DNA from: a virus
Strand: one strand, 5' to 3'
DNA: 23,121 nucleotides
Virus record (IMG/VR): IMGVR_UViG_3300037107_000024
Location: 1-23,121 of that record
Shown here in pieces: positions 14,368 to 21,382 of the stretch (the stretch's first letter is position 1; each line of letters starts with the position of its first letter). Made by a program: the position numbers and the translations under genes. The notes beneath the pieces were generated by a model that saw only the letters and a program-made list of their open reading frames with translations, ran no database searches and was not told where the DNA came from.

Positions 14368-15360
14368 ATGAGCGTAAAAGGCTTCAAGGTTTTTAATCCA
14401 GATTTTACCTGTCAAGGTTTTCAATATGCAGAGAATACAAAATTCAAATTCAATGGAGCAATTAAAATCTGTTCATCGGGCTTTCACTTTTGCGAAAAAG
14501 CATCAGACTGTTTTTCTTATTATTCTTTCGATCCCAAAAACATAGTTTGCGAAGTTGAAGGGCTTGGGAAAATCGAAAACGAAGAAAGCGATTCGAAAAA
14601 ATGCACGGATGAAATTTTTATCGGAAGAAAATTAACTTGGGACGAAGTTTTGAAAGCCGCCAATGAAGGATCAAACAATACGGGTCATTCGAATAGCGGT
14701 AACTGGAATAGCGGTAACAGGAATAGCGGTAACAGTAATAGCGGTTACAGGAATAGCGGTGACAGTAATAGCGGTTACAGGAATAGCGGTGACAGTAATA
14801 GCGGTGACAGTAATAGCGGTTACAGGAATAGCGGTTACAGTAATAGCGGTAACAGTAATAGCGGTAACAGTAATAGCGGTGACAGTAATAGCGGTTACTG
14901 GAATAGCGGTAACAATAATAGCGGTAACTGGAATAGCGGTTACAGGAATAGCGGTAACTGGAATAGCGGTGACAGTAATAGCGGTGACAGTAATAGCGGT
15001 TACAGGAATAGCGGCGCGTTCTGCCTCGACAATAACCCCAAATTGTTTTTATTCGACAAACCAACAAATATAAATGTTCGTGATTGGGAAAATACAGAAG
15101 TTATAAAAACTATGAGAAATTTACTCGAAATAAACGAGTGGATTTACAAAAACTCAATGACAAATGAAGAAAAAGAAAAATTTCCGACCTATAAAACCAC
15201 CGGCGGTTATCTTAAAACAAAAACGCTACATGAAGCATGGAAAGATATGTGGAGCAATCTTGAGAAAGAAAAGAAACAACTATTCTTAGACCTTCCGAAT
15301 TTTGATGCGGAAAAATTTAAGATCATAACCGGAGTAGATGTTTCGGAGGATTTGAAATGA
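14368..15360 (+). CDS. Pentapeptide-like repeat protein with N-terminal DUF7666-type domain
   Basis: I start it at 14368 (330 residues), since GGAGAG lies just upstream; the frame extends further back without a ribosome site. Residues 1-95 (GFKVFNPDFTCQGFQY, ICSSGFHFCEKASDCFSYY, CEVEGLGKI) look like the small Cys-rich domain often found ahead of repeats in phage proteins. Residues 107-216 are 22 consecutive five-residue units ending NSG. The C-terminal 110 residues are helical and charged. Regular NSG spacing suggests a right-handed beta-solenoid like Pentapeptide_2 proteins. Function unknown; DNA mimicry is known for some pentapeptide proteins but not shown here. Confidence 0.75.
   Translation: MSVKGFKVFNPDFTCQGFQYAENTKFKFNGAIKICSSGFHFCEKASDCFSYYSFDPKNIVCEVEGLGKIENEESDSKKCTDEIFIGRKLTWDEVLKAANEGSNNTGHSNSGNWNSGNRNSGNSNSGYRNSGDSNSGYRNSGDSNSGDSNSGYRNSGYSNSGNSNSGNSNSGDSNSGYWNSGNNNSGNWNSGYRNSGNWNSGDSNSGDSNSGYRNSGAFCLDNNPKLFLFDKPTNINVRDWENTEVIKTMRNLLEINEWIYKNSMTNEEKEKFPTYKTTGGYLKTKTLHEAWKDMWSNLEKEKKQLFLDLPNFDAEKFKIITGVDVSEDLK
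14686..15015 (+). repeat. 15-base tandem repeat, 22 units, coding for xxNSG
   Basis: Each unit ends AAT AGC GGT, unchanged from unit to unit apart from the last base of the array. The first codon is AAC, TAC or GAC (CAT in unit one) and the second AGT, AGG, TGG or AAT (TCG in unit one). All Asp units carry Ser second. There are no spacers, so it is not a CRISPR. The DNA identity indicates recent expansion. Confidence 0.9.
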
Positions 15361-15455
15361 AAACCCGTGAACTAAATTTACCAGATTGTAAAAGCTGTTG
15401 CGGAAGTGGTGAAGCAATCGAAAAAGCATTAACGAAAGCCGAGGGAGGTAAATAA
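15357..15455 (+). CDS. Micro-protein with CxxCC motif (32 aa)
   Basis: The ATG overlaps the previous stop (ATGA) and the TAA overlaps the next ATG. The 32-residue product is MKTRELNLPDCKSCCGSGEA plus a charged tail. CKSCCGSG is a knuckle-like half zinc site. The next gene's GGAGG site lies inside it, so its translation probably feeds the next gene. Small, but both junctions are exact overlaps. Confidence 0.5.
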   Translation: MKTRELNLPDCKSCCGSGEAIEKALTKAEGGK

Positions 15456-16243
15456 TGAGAATTAATCTTTGGGTTACGAATGAAGGATGGAAATTATTTG
15501 AAATTGATTCAAATGATAATGAAGAATTAATTTCAAGAAAAATTTCAATCGGTGATCGTGCTTCAATCGGTGATGATGCTTCAATCGGTAATGGTGCTTC
15601 AATCTGTAATGGTGCTTCAATCGGTCATCGTGCTTCAATCGGTCATGGTGCTTCAATCGGTCATCGTGCTTCAATCGGTCATCGTGCTTCAATCGGTGAT
15701 CGTGCTTCAATCGGTGATCGTGCTTCAATCGGTGATGATGCTTCAATCGGTCATCGTGCTTCAATCGGTCCTCGTGCTTCAATCGGTGATCGTGCTTCAA
15801 TCGGTGATGGTGCTTCAATCGGTGATCATGCTTCAATCGGTGATCGTGCTTCAATCGGTGATGATGCTTCAATCGGTAATGGTGCTTCAATCGGTCATCG
15901 TGCTTCAATCGGTCATGGTGCTTCAATCGGTCATCGTGCTTCAATCGGTGATCGTGCTTCAATCGGTGATGGTGCTTCAATCGGTGATCATGCTTCAATC
16001 GGTGATGGTGTAAAATTAATAAAATGTATTTACATAATCGGCACGAAACATAGTGTGACTTATTCAGGCAATAGAAGAATATCAATAGGATGCCATACTT
16101 ATACAATCGATGAATGGATTGATTTTTATAATAATGGAAGTGAGTTAGGAAAACAAGAAAATTATACAACTGAACAAATCGAAGAATATTGCGAATATGT
16201 TAAAGCGATAGATGTTTTGACTAAATCAGAGGCAAGCAAATGA
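15455..16243 (+). CDS. Hexapeptide-repeat (left-handed beta-helix) protein
   Basis: The 262-residue protein starts at an ATG with GGGAGG upstream. Residues 30-185 are 26 six-residue units of the form [A/I]SIGxx, the [LIV]Gxxxx pattern of left-handed beta-helices, about nine coils. The C-terminal domain (residues 186-262) has GTKHSVTYSGNRRISIGCHT, then TIDEWIDFYNNG and a helix with EQIEEYCEYVKAI; similar tails are seen in phage hexapeptide proteins. One unit has Cys for Gly (SICNG). The transferase active-site His loops of hexapeptide acyltransferases are missing, so a structural or binding role is more likely. Function unknown. Confidence 0.75.
   Translation: MRINLWVTNEGWKLFEIDSNDNEELISRKISIGDRASIGDDASIGNGASICNGASIGHRASIGHGASIGHRASIGHRASIGDRASIGDRASIGDDASIGHRASIGPRASIGDRASIGDGASIGDHASIGDRASIGDDASIGNGASIGHRASIGHGASIGHRASIGDRASIGDGASIGDHASIGDGVKLIKCIYIIGTKHSVTYSGNRRISIGCHTYTIDEWIDFYNNGSELGKQENYTTEQIEEYCEYVKAIDVLTKSEASK
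15542..16009 (+). repeat. 18-base tandem repeat, 26 units, coding for ASIGxx
   Basis: The invariant core is GCT TCA ATC GGT (first unit ATT TCA ATC GGT; one unit TGT for GGT), followed by two variable codons, mostly GAT, CAT or AAT and then CGT, GGT, GAT or CAT. The unit series DR DD NG HR HG HR DR DG DH occurs intact in units 17-25 and, with insertions, in units 1-16, showing a nested duplication. Confidence 0.9.
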
Positions 16244-16530
16244 AAGAAACCAACGATCAACTCGAAGCTAAAGCCGATGAACTTGCAAGAAAGTTCGTTA
16301 AGCATCTTGAAGATCATTACAGAGGGATTGACAGCGAAAGAGCAACCATTCCCGCCGCAATGAAAAGAGAATTAGAGGTCGATTTGGCTGATATGTATTA
16401 TGAAGATCTAAGTCTTGGCATGCACTTCCACAAATATGTAAAAGGTCTTGAACCAAAAAGTTTATTTCCAGGACTAAAGAATAAAATCAATCTCTATTTA
16501 AAATCATTCGGGTATGAGGTTATAAAATGA
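16240..16530 (+). CDS. Unknown helical protein (96 aa)
   Basis: The ATG overlaps the preceding stop as ATGA. The 96 residues are mostly helical: KADELARKFVKHLEDHYRGID at the start, an acidic centre with DLADMYYEDLSLGMHFHKYV, and a C-terminal KNKINLYLKSFGYEVIK. His-rich HFH lies at about residue 62. No recognised motif. It is translationally coupled to both neighbours. Confidence 0.6.
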   Translation: MKETNDQLEAKADELARKFVKHLEDHYRGIDSERATIPAAMKRELEVDLADMYYEDLSLGMHFHKYVKGLEPKSLFPGLKNKINLYLKSFGYEVIK

Positions 16531-16697
16531 AGACTAAAACAATTGACAAAGACTTACAATTCCGTATTGTAAAAGACAGCATCTTCCGGTTTCCAGACTT
16601 TATTCGGAGTATCGAGATAAAAGGCACGAGATTTTGCTTCATGGCTGCAAATTATATGACAGACGAAGAAGAAACAAGAATTATAATTCTTAATTGA
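16527..16697 (+). CDS. Small protein (56 aa)
   Basis: The ATG overlaps the previous stop as ATGA. The 56-residue frame gives MKTKTIDKDLQFRIVKDSIF and ends EEETRIIILN. Alternating strands FRIV, IEIKG, FCFMAA and IIILN suggest a tiny beta sheet. Unknown family. It fills 16531-16704, which otherwise has no gene. Confidence 0.5.
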   Translation: MKTKTIDKDLQFRIVKDSIFRFPDFIRSIEIKGTRFCFMAANYMTDEEETRIIILN

Positions 16698-16704
16698 GGT
16701 CAAC

Positions 16705-16899
16705 ATGACAAAAAATCAATCAAAACTATTCGACATAATTTCCGATGAATTAATCGGATATGTCAACAAAGAAGAAATAAACGAAGTTACTGACAAAATA
16801 ATCCATCGGGTTGAATCTGAAAGATTAATCATTCTCGATGTAAATGATATTGAAGGTGTACTAAATAATTCTATTGATAAATCAAAGTCAACTCATTAA
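16705..16899 (+). CDS. Small helical protein (64 aa)
   Basis: The ATG has GAGGTCAAC upstream. It codes for 64 residues, largely helical, with EEINEVTDKIIHRVESERLI in the centre and a polar C-terminus. No family recognised. It lies 20 bases before the ATPase gene in the same operon. Confidence 0.5.
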   Translation: MTKNQSKLFDIISDELIGYVNKEEINEVTDKIIHRVESERLIILDVNDIEGVLNNSIDKSKSTH

Positions 16900-16919
16900 G
16901 GGTTGATAAAGGAGGAATA

Positions 16920-18350
16920 ATGAAGATTATCGGATTAAAGGTTGATGGAGTTAGAAAACTTACAGCCGTTGAAATGCAGTTCAAAAACAACGGGCTTGTT
17001 CCCATTAAAGGGAAAAACAAAAACGGCAAGACCTCAATAATCGACAGCATAGAACTTGCAATTAGAGGCAATAAAGTCGCAAACCCGAAACTAATTCAGA
17101 ACGGTAAAGAAAAAGCCGAAATTGAACTAATCCTGAGCGACTACAGAATTAAAAGAATAATTTACAATAACGGCAAAACTCCGAAGCTCGAAGTAAAAAA
17201 CGTTAAAACCGGCATCTTAAAAACTGGCGAAGTCCAGAATTTCTTAAACACATTAATCAACGAAGTAACGTTTAATCCGTTTCCGTTCAAAAGCAAAACG
17301 GCAGTTGAAAAATTAAACTTCTTTATGGGTTTATGTAAAGAGAAACTGGAAGCAAAGTCAAAAGAACTTTTAGGATACGGGTTTGCCGGTATTGACGAAA
17401 AATTGAACTCACTGGAACAGGATAGACTTTTAACCGGCAGGGAAGTTAAAAAGTTCGGAGATCTCGATCTAAATGCTCCCGAAAAAGTTGAAAGTGTTGA
17501 CGTCCAGGAATTATTAAATAAAAAGAAAGAGATTGACGACAGAGATTCGCTAAAACGCCTTGAACATGAAAATGCAAAGCAAAAAGAAATTGAAGAAATA
17601 AATGCTTTTAATGAAATTCAGCGCAACAAAAAAACTGCAATTGAAAACGCCTCAAGATCAATTAAAGATTTTGAAGAAAAAATTTCAGAATCACAAAAAA
17701 GAATTGATGACCTGAAAAAACAATTAATGGATGAAGAAACAAAGTGGGGCGGGTTGAACAACTCTCTCAACTTTGCCAAGATTAATTCGGCAACCCTTCC
17801 AAAACCCGAACCCGAAAAACCTTTAATAAACTCGATCCCAATTCCACTATACGAAAACGATATGAATTTAGAAGATCAGATTCAGACCGCACTTGCTAAA
17901 AATCAAAAAGCAGAAACATATCAAAATTGGTTAGATAAGAAAAAAGAAAAATCAGAGAAGGAAAACGAATACGATGCTTTTACGAATGACATTAAAAATC
18001 TTCGCAATCAGAAATTGGAAATATTAAGAAGCATCGATACCGGAGTCAAGGGACTTGAAATCAGGGAAGACGGAATTTATTACAATGATGTTTTTTCTGA
18101 GAATTGGAGCGATGCCGAAAGTCTAAGAATATCCGCCGAAGTATGCATTGCACAAATGCCGGAACTGAGAGCCGTGTTTCTCGATCGTGGAGAAAGTTTT
18201 GACTCCGATTCACTTAAAGAACTTGATAAATGGGCAACCGAAAACGATGTACTTTGCATAACAACAATAGTTGATGATATACCGGAAAAACTCATTAATG
18301 GAGTGTTCTATATCCAGGAAGGACATTTAATCGAGGCTACAAATGAATAG
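16920..18350 (+). CDS. SMC/RecF-like AAA ATPase of the recombination module
   Basis: The 476-residue protein has an N-terminal half-ATPase with Walker A GKNKNGKTS (residues 31-39). A long coiled coil follows from about 195 to 290 (rich in Lys, Glu, Ile), with no CxxC zinc hook, and then a C-terminal half-ATPase with AVFLDRGESFDSDSL (about 418-432), where Asp422 is the Walker B acid. Arg replaces the usual adjacent Glu; Glu425 may serve instead. GGAGG precedes the ATG. It overlaps the YqaJ nuclease gene by 8 bases and RecT follows, so it likely organises DNA ends for this exonuclease-annealase pair. A compact SbcC/RecF relative seems likely. Confidence 0.8.
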   Translation: MKIIGLKVDGVRKLTAVEMQFKNNGLVPIKGKNKNGKTSIIDSIELAIRGNKVANPKLIQNGKEKAEIELILSDYRIKRIIYNNGKTPKLEVKNVKTGILKTGEVQNFLNTLINEVTFNPFPFKSKTAVEKLNFFMGLCKEKLEAKSKELLGYGFAGIDEKLNSLEQDRLLTGREVKKFGDLDLNAPEKVESVDVQELLNKKKEIDDRDSLKRLEHENAKQKEIEEINAFNEIQRNKKTAIENASRSIKDFEEKISESQKRIDDLKKQLMDEETKWGGLNNSLNFAKINSATLPKPEPEKPLINSIPIPLYENDMNLEDQIQTALAKNQKAETYQNWLDKKKEKSEKENEYDAFTNDIKNLRNQKLEILRSIDTGVKGLEIREDGIYYNDVFSENWSDAESLRISAEVCIAQMPELRAVFLDRGESFDSDSLKELDKWATENDVLCITTIVDDIPEKLINGVFYIQEGHLIEATNE

Positions 18351-19338
18351 TTCAATCCCAATAATTGACAAAGAACGCTATCAAAGAATAATTGATGAAG
18401 CATTAAAAGGTAGCAGAAAAATCTCAACCCTAAATCTTTCCTTAAATGATTGGCTTATCTTAAGATCGTTGATAGGAGTAGGCGCAAGTGAAACAGCCGC
18501 AGTGTTCGGGATAAATAAATATGAAAGCCCTTTTAGCGTCTGGAAGAAAAAAGTTTCCGATGAAATAGAAATTGAAGAGAACGACAATATGATATTTGGC
18601 AACGTGATTGAACCGGCTATAATTGACTGGTACAATAAAAGAACCGGGAGAAGTGCCGTTAAAGATACATTCATAAGAATACACCCAGAGCACGATTGTC
18701 TATTTGCTAATCTTGATGGCATAATGACGGATGGATTAGTCGAATGTAAATCAACCTCTCAGAGAGTTTATGATTCATGGGGGAAAGATGAAGAAGACTG
18801 TGTTCAGGGAATCCCTCTATATCACTACTGCCAAGTACAACACGAATTAAGCGTAACCGGACTTCCTTGGTGTGATCTTGCAATTCTAATTACAGACAGA
18901 CGGCAGTTAAAAATAAAAACAATAGAGCGGGATGACGAATATATTGAAAAACAAAACGAGGCACTTATTGCCTGGTGGAACGCTTATGTTGTCCCAATGA
19001 TACCGCCCGAAATGAATGCGAAAGAGGTGTCTTATTTAGAACCCATGATGGGAAGTTTTATCGAAACAGATGAGGAAACAGCAAATCAAATTCAGCAACT
19101 TAAAGAATATCAGCTCGAACTAAAGCAGTGTGAGAAAAAAGTTGACGACTTAAAAGATGATATTATCTTAAAAATTGGTGACAAAGAAAATTTAATGTAC
19201 GGTGGGGATGTTTTAGCAACCTACAAACAGCAAAGCAGAATGACTTTACAAACAGATTTAATAAAGAAAACTGAACCCGAAATATTTGACCGCTTCGGGA
19301 AAACGATATCATTCAGAGTTTTAAGACTAAAAAAATAG
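18343..19338 (+). CDS. YqaJ-family exonuclease (lambda Exo-like)
   Basis: The 331-residue protein is a PD-(D/E)xK nuclease that would resect double-strand ends. GVGASE (residues 45-50), FGNVIEP (85-91), NLDG (123-126, Asp125), VECKST (133-138, Glu134 and Lys136) and CQVQHEL (163-169) are the usual YqaJ motifs in order, so the active site looks complete. The C-terminal 100 residues form a helical or coiled region with LKQCEKKVDDLKDDI. It overlaps the ATPase gene and lies 8 bases before recT, so the products probably act together in recombination. Confidence 0.9.
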   Translation: MNSSIPIIDKERYQRIIDEALKGSRKISTLNLSLNDWLILRSLIGVGASETAAVFGINKYESPFSVWKKKVSDEIEIEENDNMIFGNVIEPAIIDWYNKRTGRSAVKDTFIRIHPEHDCLFANLDGIMTDGLVECKSTSQRVYDSWGKDEEDCVQGIPLYHYCQVQHELSVTGLPWCDLAILITDRRQLKIKTIERDDEYIEKQNEALIAWWNAYVVPMIPPEMNAKEVSYLEPMMGSFIETDEETANQIQQLKEYQLELKQCEKKVDDLKDDIILKIGDKENLMYGGDVLATYKQQSRMTLQTDLIKKTEPEIFDRFGKTISFRVLRLKK

Positions 19339-19346
19339 GAGATGTT

Positions 19347-20327
19347 ATGAGTAATGGAATGAAAGACCTTGCAAAACAAAGCGCAAACAAACAGCAATTA
19401 GCAAAACAAGGGACGTTATCAGTAGTAAAATCACTACTTGCCGGAGACCAAACCAAAAAAAGATTTGAAGAAATCCTTGGACAAAAAGCACCTCAATACA
19501 TGGCTTCGCTTACTTCGTTAGTAAGCTCATCAACAAATTTTAATGATGTTGATGGCAATACTATAATCGCAAGTGCGCTTATAGCGGCGACATTAGATCT
19601 GCCGATTAATCCATCTTTAGGATTTGCGTACATAATACCTTACAACGTAAAAGTAGGCGACGCCTGGGTTAAGAAAGCACAATTTCAAATGGGTTATAAA
19701 TCATTCATTCAGTTAGCATTAAGAACCGCACTCTATCAAACCATAAACGCAACCGAAGTTTACGAAGGCGAATTAACTTCAAGGAATAGACTTACCGGCG
19801 ATTGTAATATTGATGAAACGAAAAAGAGTTCTGATAAAATTATTGGCTATGCCGCATATTTCAGACTATTAAATGGATTCCAAAAAGTTTTATACATGAC
19901 CACAGAACAGGTTCAGTCGCACGGAAAAAGATTCTCTAAAAGTTATGACAATAAAGACGGACTCTGGAAAAAAGACTTTCATTCGATGGCGATGAAAACA
20001 GTTCTTAAATTATTACTTTCAAAGTACGGCATCCTTTCCGTTGAAATGCAGAAAGCCATTGTCGCAGATCAAGCAATTGTTGATGAATCCGGGAATGTTA
20101 CGGAGTATCCGGACAGCTTAGGCAACGAAGTCTCCGCTGAAGTTGTAGTTGAACAATGGGAAAATCCAACCTGGATTATTGAACAAATTCAGCAGACCGA
20201 AACGATAGAAGAATTTAATATCTTTATAACAGAACACAAATCCAAAATCGAAAGTATCGGCGGTAAAGACGGCGAATTAATTGAGCAAGTTAAAAAAGAT
20301 CATGCAACTAAATTAAGTAAAAAATAA
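19347..20327 (+). CDS. recT: RecT-family single-strand annealing protein
   Basis: The 326-residue protein anneals complementary strands made by the neighbouring exonuclease. IIASALIAATLDLPINPSLG (about 70-89) with AYIIPYN and QFQMGYKSFIQLALRT is the signature of RecT. Further on are GYAAYFRLLNGFQK and WKKDFHSMAMKTVLKLLL, also typical. The C-terminal 90 residues are acidic and helical, as expected for a partner-binding tail. AGGAGATGTT lies upstream. Length is normal to slightly long. Confidence 0.93.
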   Translation: MSNGMKDLAKQSANKQQLAKQGTLSVVKSLLAGDQTKKRFEEILGQKAPQYMASLTSLVSSSTNFNDVDGNTIIASALIAATLDLPINPSLGFAYIIPYNVKVGDAWVKKAQFQMGYKSFIQLALRTALYQTINATEVYEGELTSRNRLTGDCNIDETKKSSDKIIGYAAYFRLLNGFQKVLYMTTEQVQSHGKRFSKSYDNKDGLWKKDFHSMAMKTVLKLLLSKYGILSVEMQKAIVADQAIVDESGNVTEYPDSLGNEVSAEVVVEQWENPTWIIEQIQQTETIEEFNIFITEHKSKIESIGGKDGELIEQVKKDHATKLSKK

Positions 20328-20400
20328 AAACATATAAGTAGTTGAATAATTTTATGCAGACCCGTTACCGCACTTCATTGATTGCTATAGGAAAAAGACG

Positions 20401-20431
20401 TTGACTCAATCGTAATAATTTATTAATTTTA
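20401..20431 (+). promoter_or_regulatory. Candidate promoter of the HNH cassette
   Basis: TTG (20401-20403), 20 bases, TAATTTTA (20424-20431), a one-base miss to TAnnTTTG. Read as sigma-70 it is TTGACT, 17 bases, TAATTT. Transcription would start near 20436-20438, which is exactly where the leader stem begins. The gap 20328-20400 before it holds only the left inverted repeat. Confidence 0.45.
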
Positions 20432-20435
20432 CAGC

Positions 20436-20550
20436 GCTTGTAACAGGAGTTTATCTAAATGAAAATAATAGCCCTTGATTTGAATGTGAACGAAATTCTT
20501 ACCAAAGAACTCCGTTACAAGCCACGTTCGAACAAGGGCTTTCTATTTTT
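20436..20550 (+). promoter_or_regulatory. Structured leader upstream of the HNH gene (pseudoknot topology, terminator-like end)
   Basis: Stem 1 joins GCTTGTAACAGGAGTT (20436-20451) to AACTCCGTTACAAGC (20508-20522), 15 bp with one bulged A, and hides the AGGAG ribosome site of the micro-ORF. Stem 2 joins AGCCCTTG (20470-20477) to CAAGGGCT (20533-20540), supported by GAACG/CGTTC (20488-20492, 20525-20529), and is followed by TTCTATTTTT. The stems cross, so they form a pseudoknot or exclude one another. This looks like an attenuator. Confidence 0.5.
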
Positions 20551-20575
20551 AAGAGGTTGTGATGAAAGAGATTGA
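20459..20575 (+). CDS. Possible leader micro-ORF (38 aa)
   Basis: The ATG at 20459 has AGGAG 9 bases upstream, inside stem 1 of the leader. It codes for MKIIALDLNVNEILTKEL and then RYKPRSNKGFLFLRGCDERD, ending 14 bases inside the HNH gene. It has plausible composition but no family. It may be a leader peptide whose translation opens the structure, or a chance frame through a structured RNA. Confidence 0.35.
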   Translation: MKIIALDLNVNEILTKELRYKPRSNKGFLFLRGCDERD

Positions 20576-21053
20576 ACTCATCGGTAAACGGGGTGCGGGC
20601 AAAGTCGCTTTAGTTGATGACGACGACTATGAACATCTTAGCCGGTTTAAGTGGTATGCGCTCAAAGGCTGGAACACTTTCTATGCGTTCCGTAACATTA
20701 AGAGGGAAGACGGTAAGTGGAGACTGTTATTTATGCACCGAGAGATTGTGAACACGCCCAAAGGCATTTTGACCGATCATAAAGATCATAATGGACTAAA
20801 TAATCAAAAGCGTAATCTAAGAAATTGTACCAATCAAGAAAACCAATATAACCAAAGAGCAAGGGGATGCAGCTCGAAATATAAAGGCGTTTCTTCGTTG
20901 GGGCGCGGGAAGGGGTGGAGGGCGACAATCAAGAAGGGCGAAACCCTTCATATAGGCAGTTACAGGACAGAGCAAGATGCCGCATTAGCCTATAATAAAA
21001 AAGCCGTAGAATTATTTGGAGAGTTTGCAAACTTAAATATAATCCTACAATAG
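20562..21053 (+). CDS. HNH homing endonuclease with AP2 DNA-binding domain
   Basis: I start it at the ATG at 20562 (163 residues) rather than the GTG before it, since AGAGG fits this start. The HNH_3-type core has LLFMHREIV (His59), ILTDHKDHNGLNN (His73, His76, Asn77) and RNLRNCTNQENQYN (about 84-97). The AP2 domain follows: SKYKGVSSL, GWRATIKK, IGSYRTEQDAALAYN and ELFGEFANLN. Such proteins are free-standing or intron-borne homing nucleases that cut phage DNA to spread. No intron core is visible here. It has its own promoter and leader and interrupts the recombination operon, consistent with insertion. Confidence 0.9.
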   Translation: MKEIELIGKRGAGKVALVDDDDYEHLSRFKWYALKGWNTFYAFRNIKREDGKWRLLFMHREIVNTPKGILTDHKDHNGLNNQKRNLRNCTNQENQYNQRARGCSSKYKGVSSLGRGKGWRATIKKGETLHIGSYRTEQDAALAYNKKAVELFGEFANLNIILQ

Positions 21054-21081
21054 GGGTCTGCATTATTAATCAGAAACGAAC

Positions 21082-21199
21082 ATGAAACAATTTCTTAAAC
21101 GTGCAATCATAGCATTGGTATAATGCCGATAACGGTAAACAGTATTTCTTTTCGAAAATATTAGAAAAATTTCCTAATGCAATTTTAATGGAGGTATAA
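21082..21199 (+). pseudogene. Minigene with an apparent +1 frameshift
   Basis: An ATG at 21082 codes for MKQFLKRAIIALV before a TAA (21121-21123). Shifting forward one base near 21118 gives YNADNGKQYFFSKILEKFP and NAILMEV, open to a TAA at 21197-21199, one base before the next ATG. The second half looks like real coding sequence. A single extra G, a sequencing error or chance would explain it. Confidence 0.3.
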
Positions 21200-21200
21200 C

Positions 21201-21371
21201 ATGATTTTAGTATATGTAAAACCGGAAAACGAGGAGCAGCAAACTTGTTGGGAGTTGCCAATTAAATATGCAAAATCTCAAAAACATTTATTGGCGCGAA
21301 TTCACAAGATGTTGAAAGAGGAGTATAAAGACGTAAAATATGAGATTAAACAAATACTCACATCTTTATAG
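21201..21371 (+). CDS. Small protein (56 aa)
   Basis: The ATG at 21201 has a good GGAGG site 7 bases upstream. The 56 residues start MILVYVKPENEEQQTCWELP and continue with a basic helical half (KSQKHLLARIHKMLKEEYKD). No recognised family. It is one of a row of short rightward ORFs after the HNH gene, each with a ribosome site. Confidence 0.55.
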   Translation: MILVYVKPENEEQQTCWELPIKYAKSQKHLLARIHKMLKEEYKDVKYEIKQILTSL

Positions 21372-21382
21372 TTGAGGCGAAA

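Larger units (their letters stand above)
20354..21063. repeat. Short inverted repeats flanking the HNH cassette
   Basis: ATGCAGACCC at 20354-20363 and its exact reverse complement GGGTCTGCAT at 21054-21063 bracket the promoter, leader and HNH gene; the right copy begins directly after the HNH stop (21051-21053). The bases beyond do not match on both sides. They could mark ends of an inserted cassette or the two arms of a long-range RNA stem. Confidence 0.4.

Noticed and set aside
14618-15073. Long open frames on both strands across the 15-base array
   Set aside because: A 15-base repeat without a stop keeps other frames open automatically. The products (for example endless AVTVI or YRYYC) have no ribosome site or sensible composition; the frame with flanking domains is the real one.
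14686-16009. CRISPR array
   Set aside because: The repeats are contiguous, in frame and have no spacers.
15474-16169. Long reverse frame and second forward frame across the 18-base array
   Set aside because: Same artefact; the reverse frame gives RLKHD/H repeats only and is antisense to a gene with a good ribosome site and C-terminal domain.
20328-20558. Group I intron or HEARO-type RNA around the HNH gene
   Set aside because: No group I P3/P7 core-like sequence was seen, no gene is interrupted, and the nuclease is HNH-AP2 rather than IscB/IsrB type.
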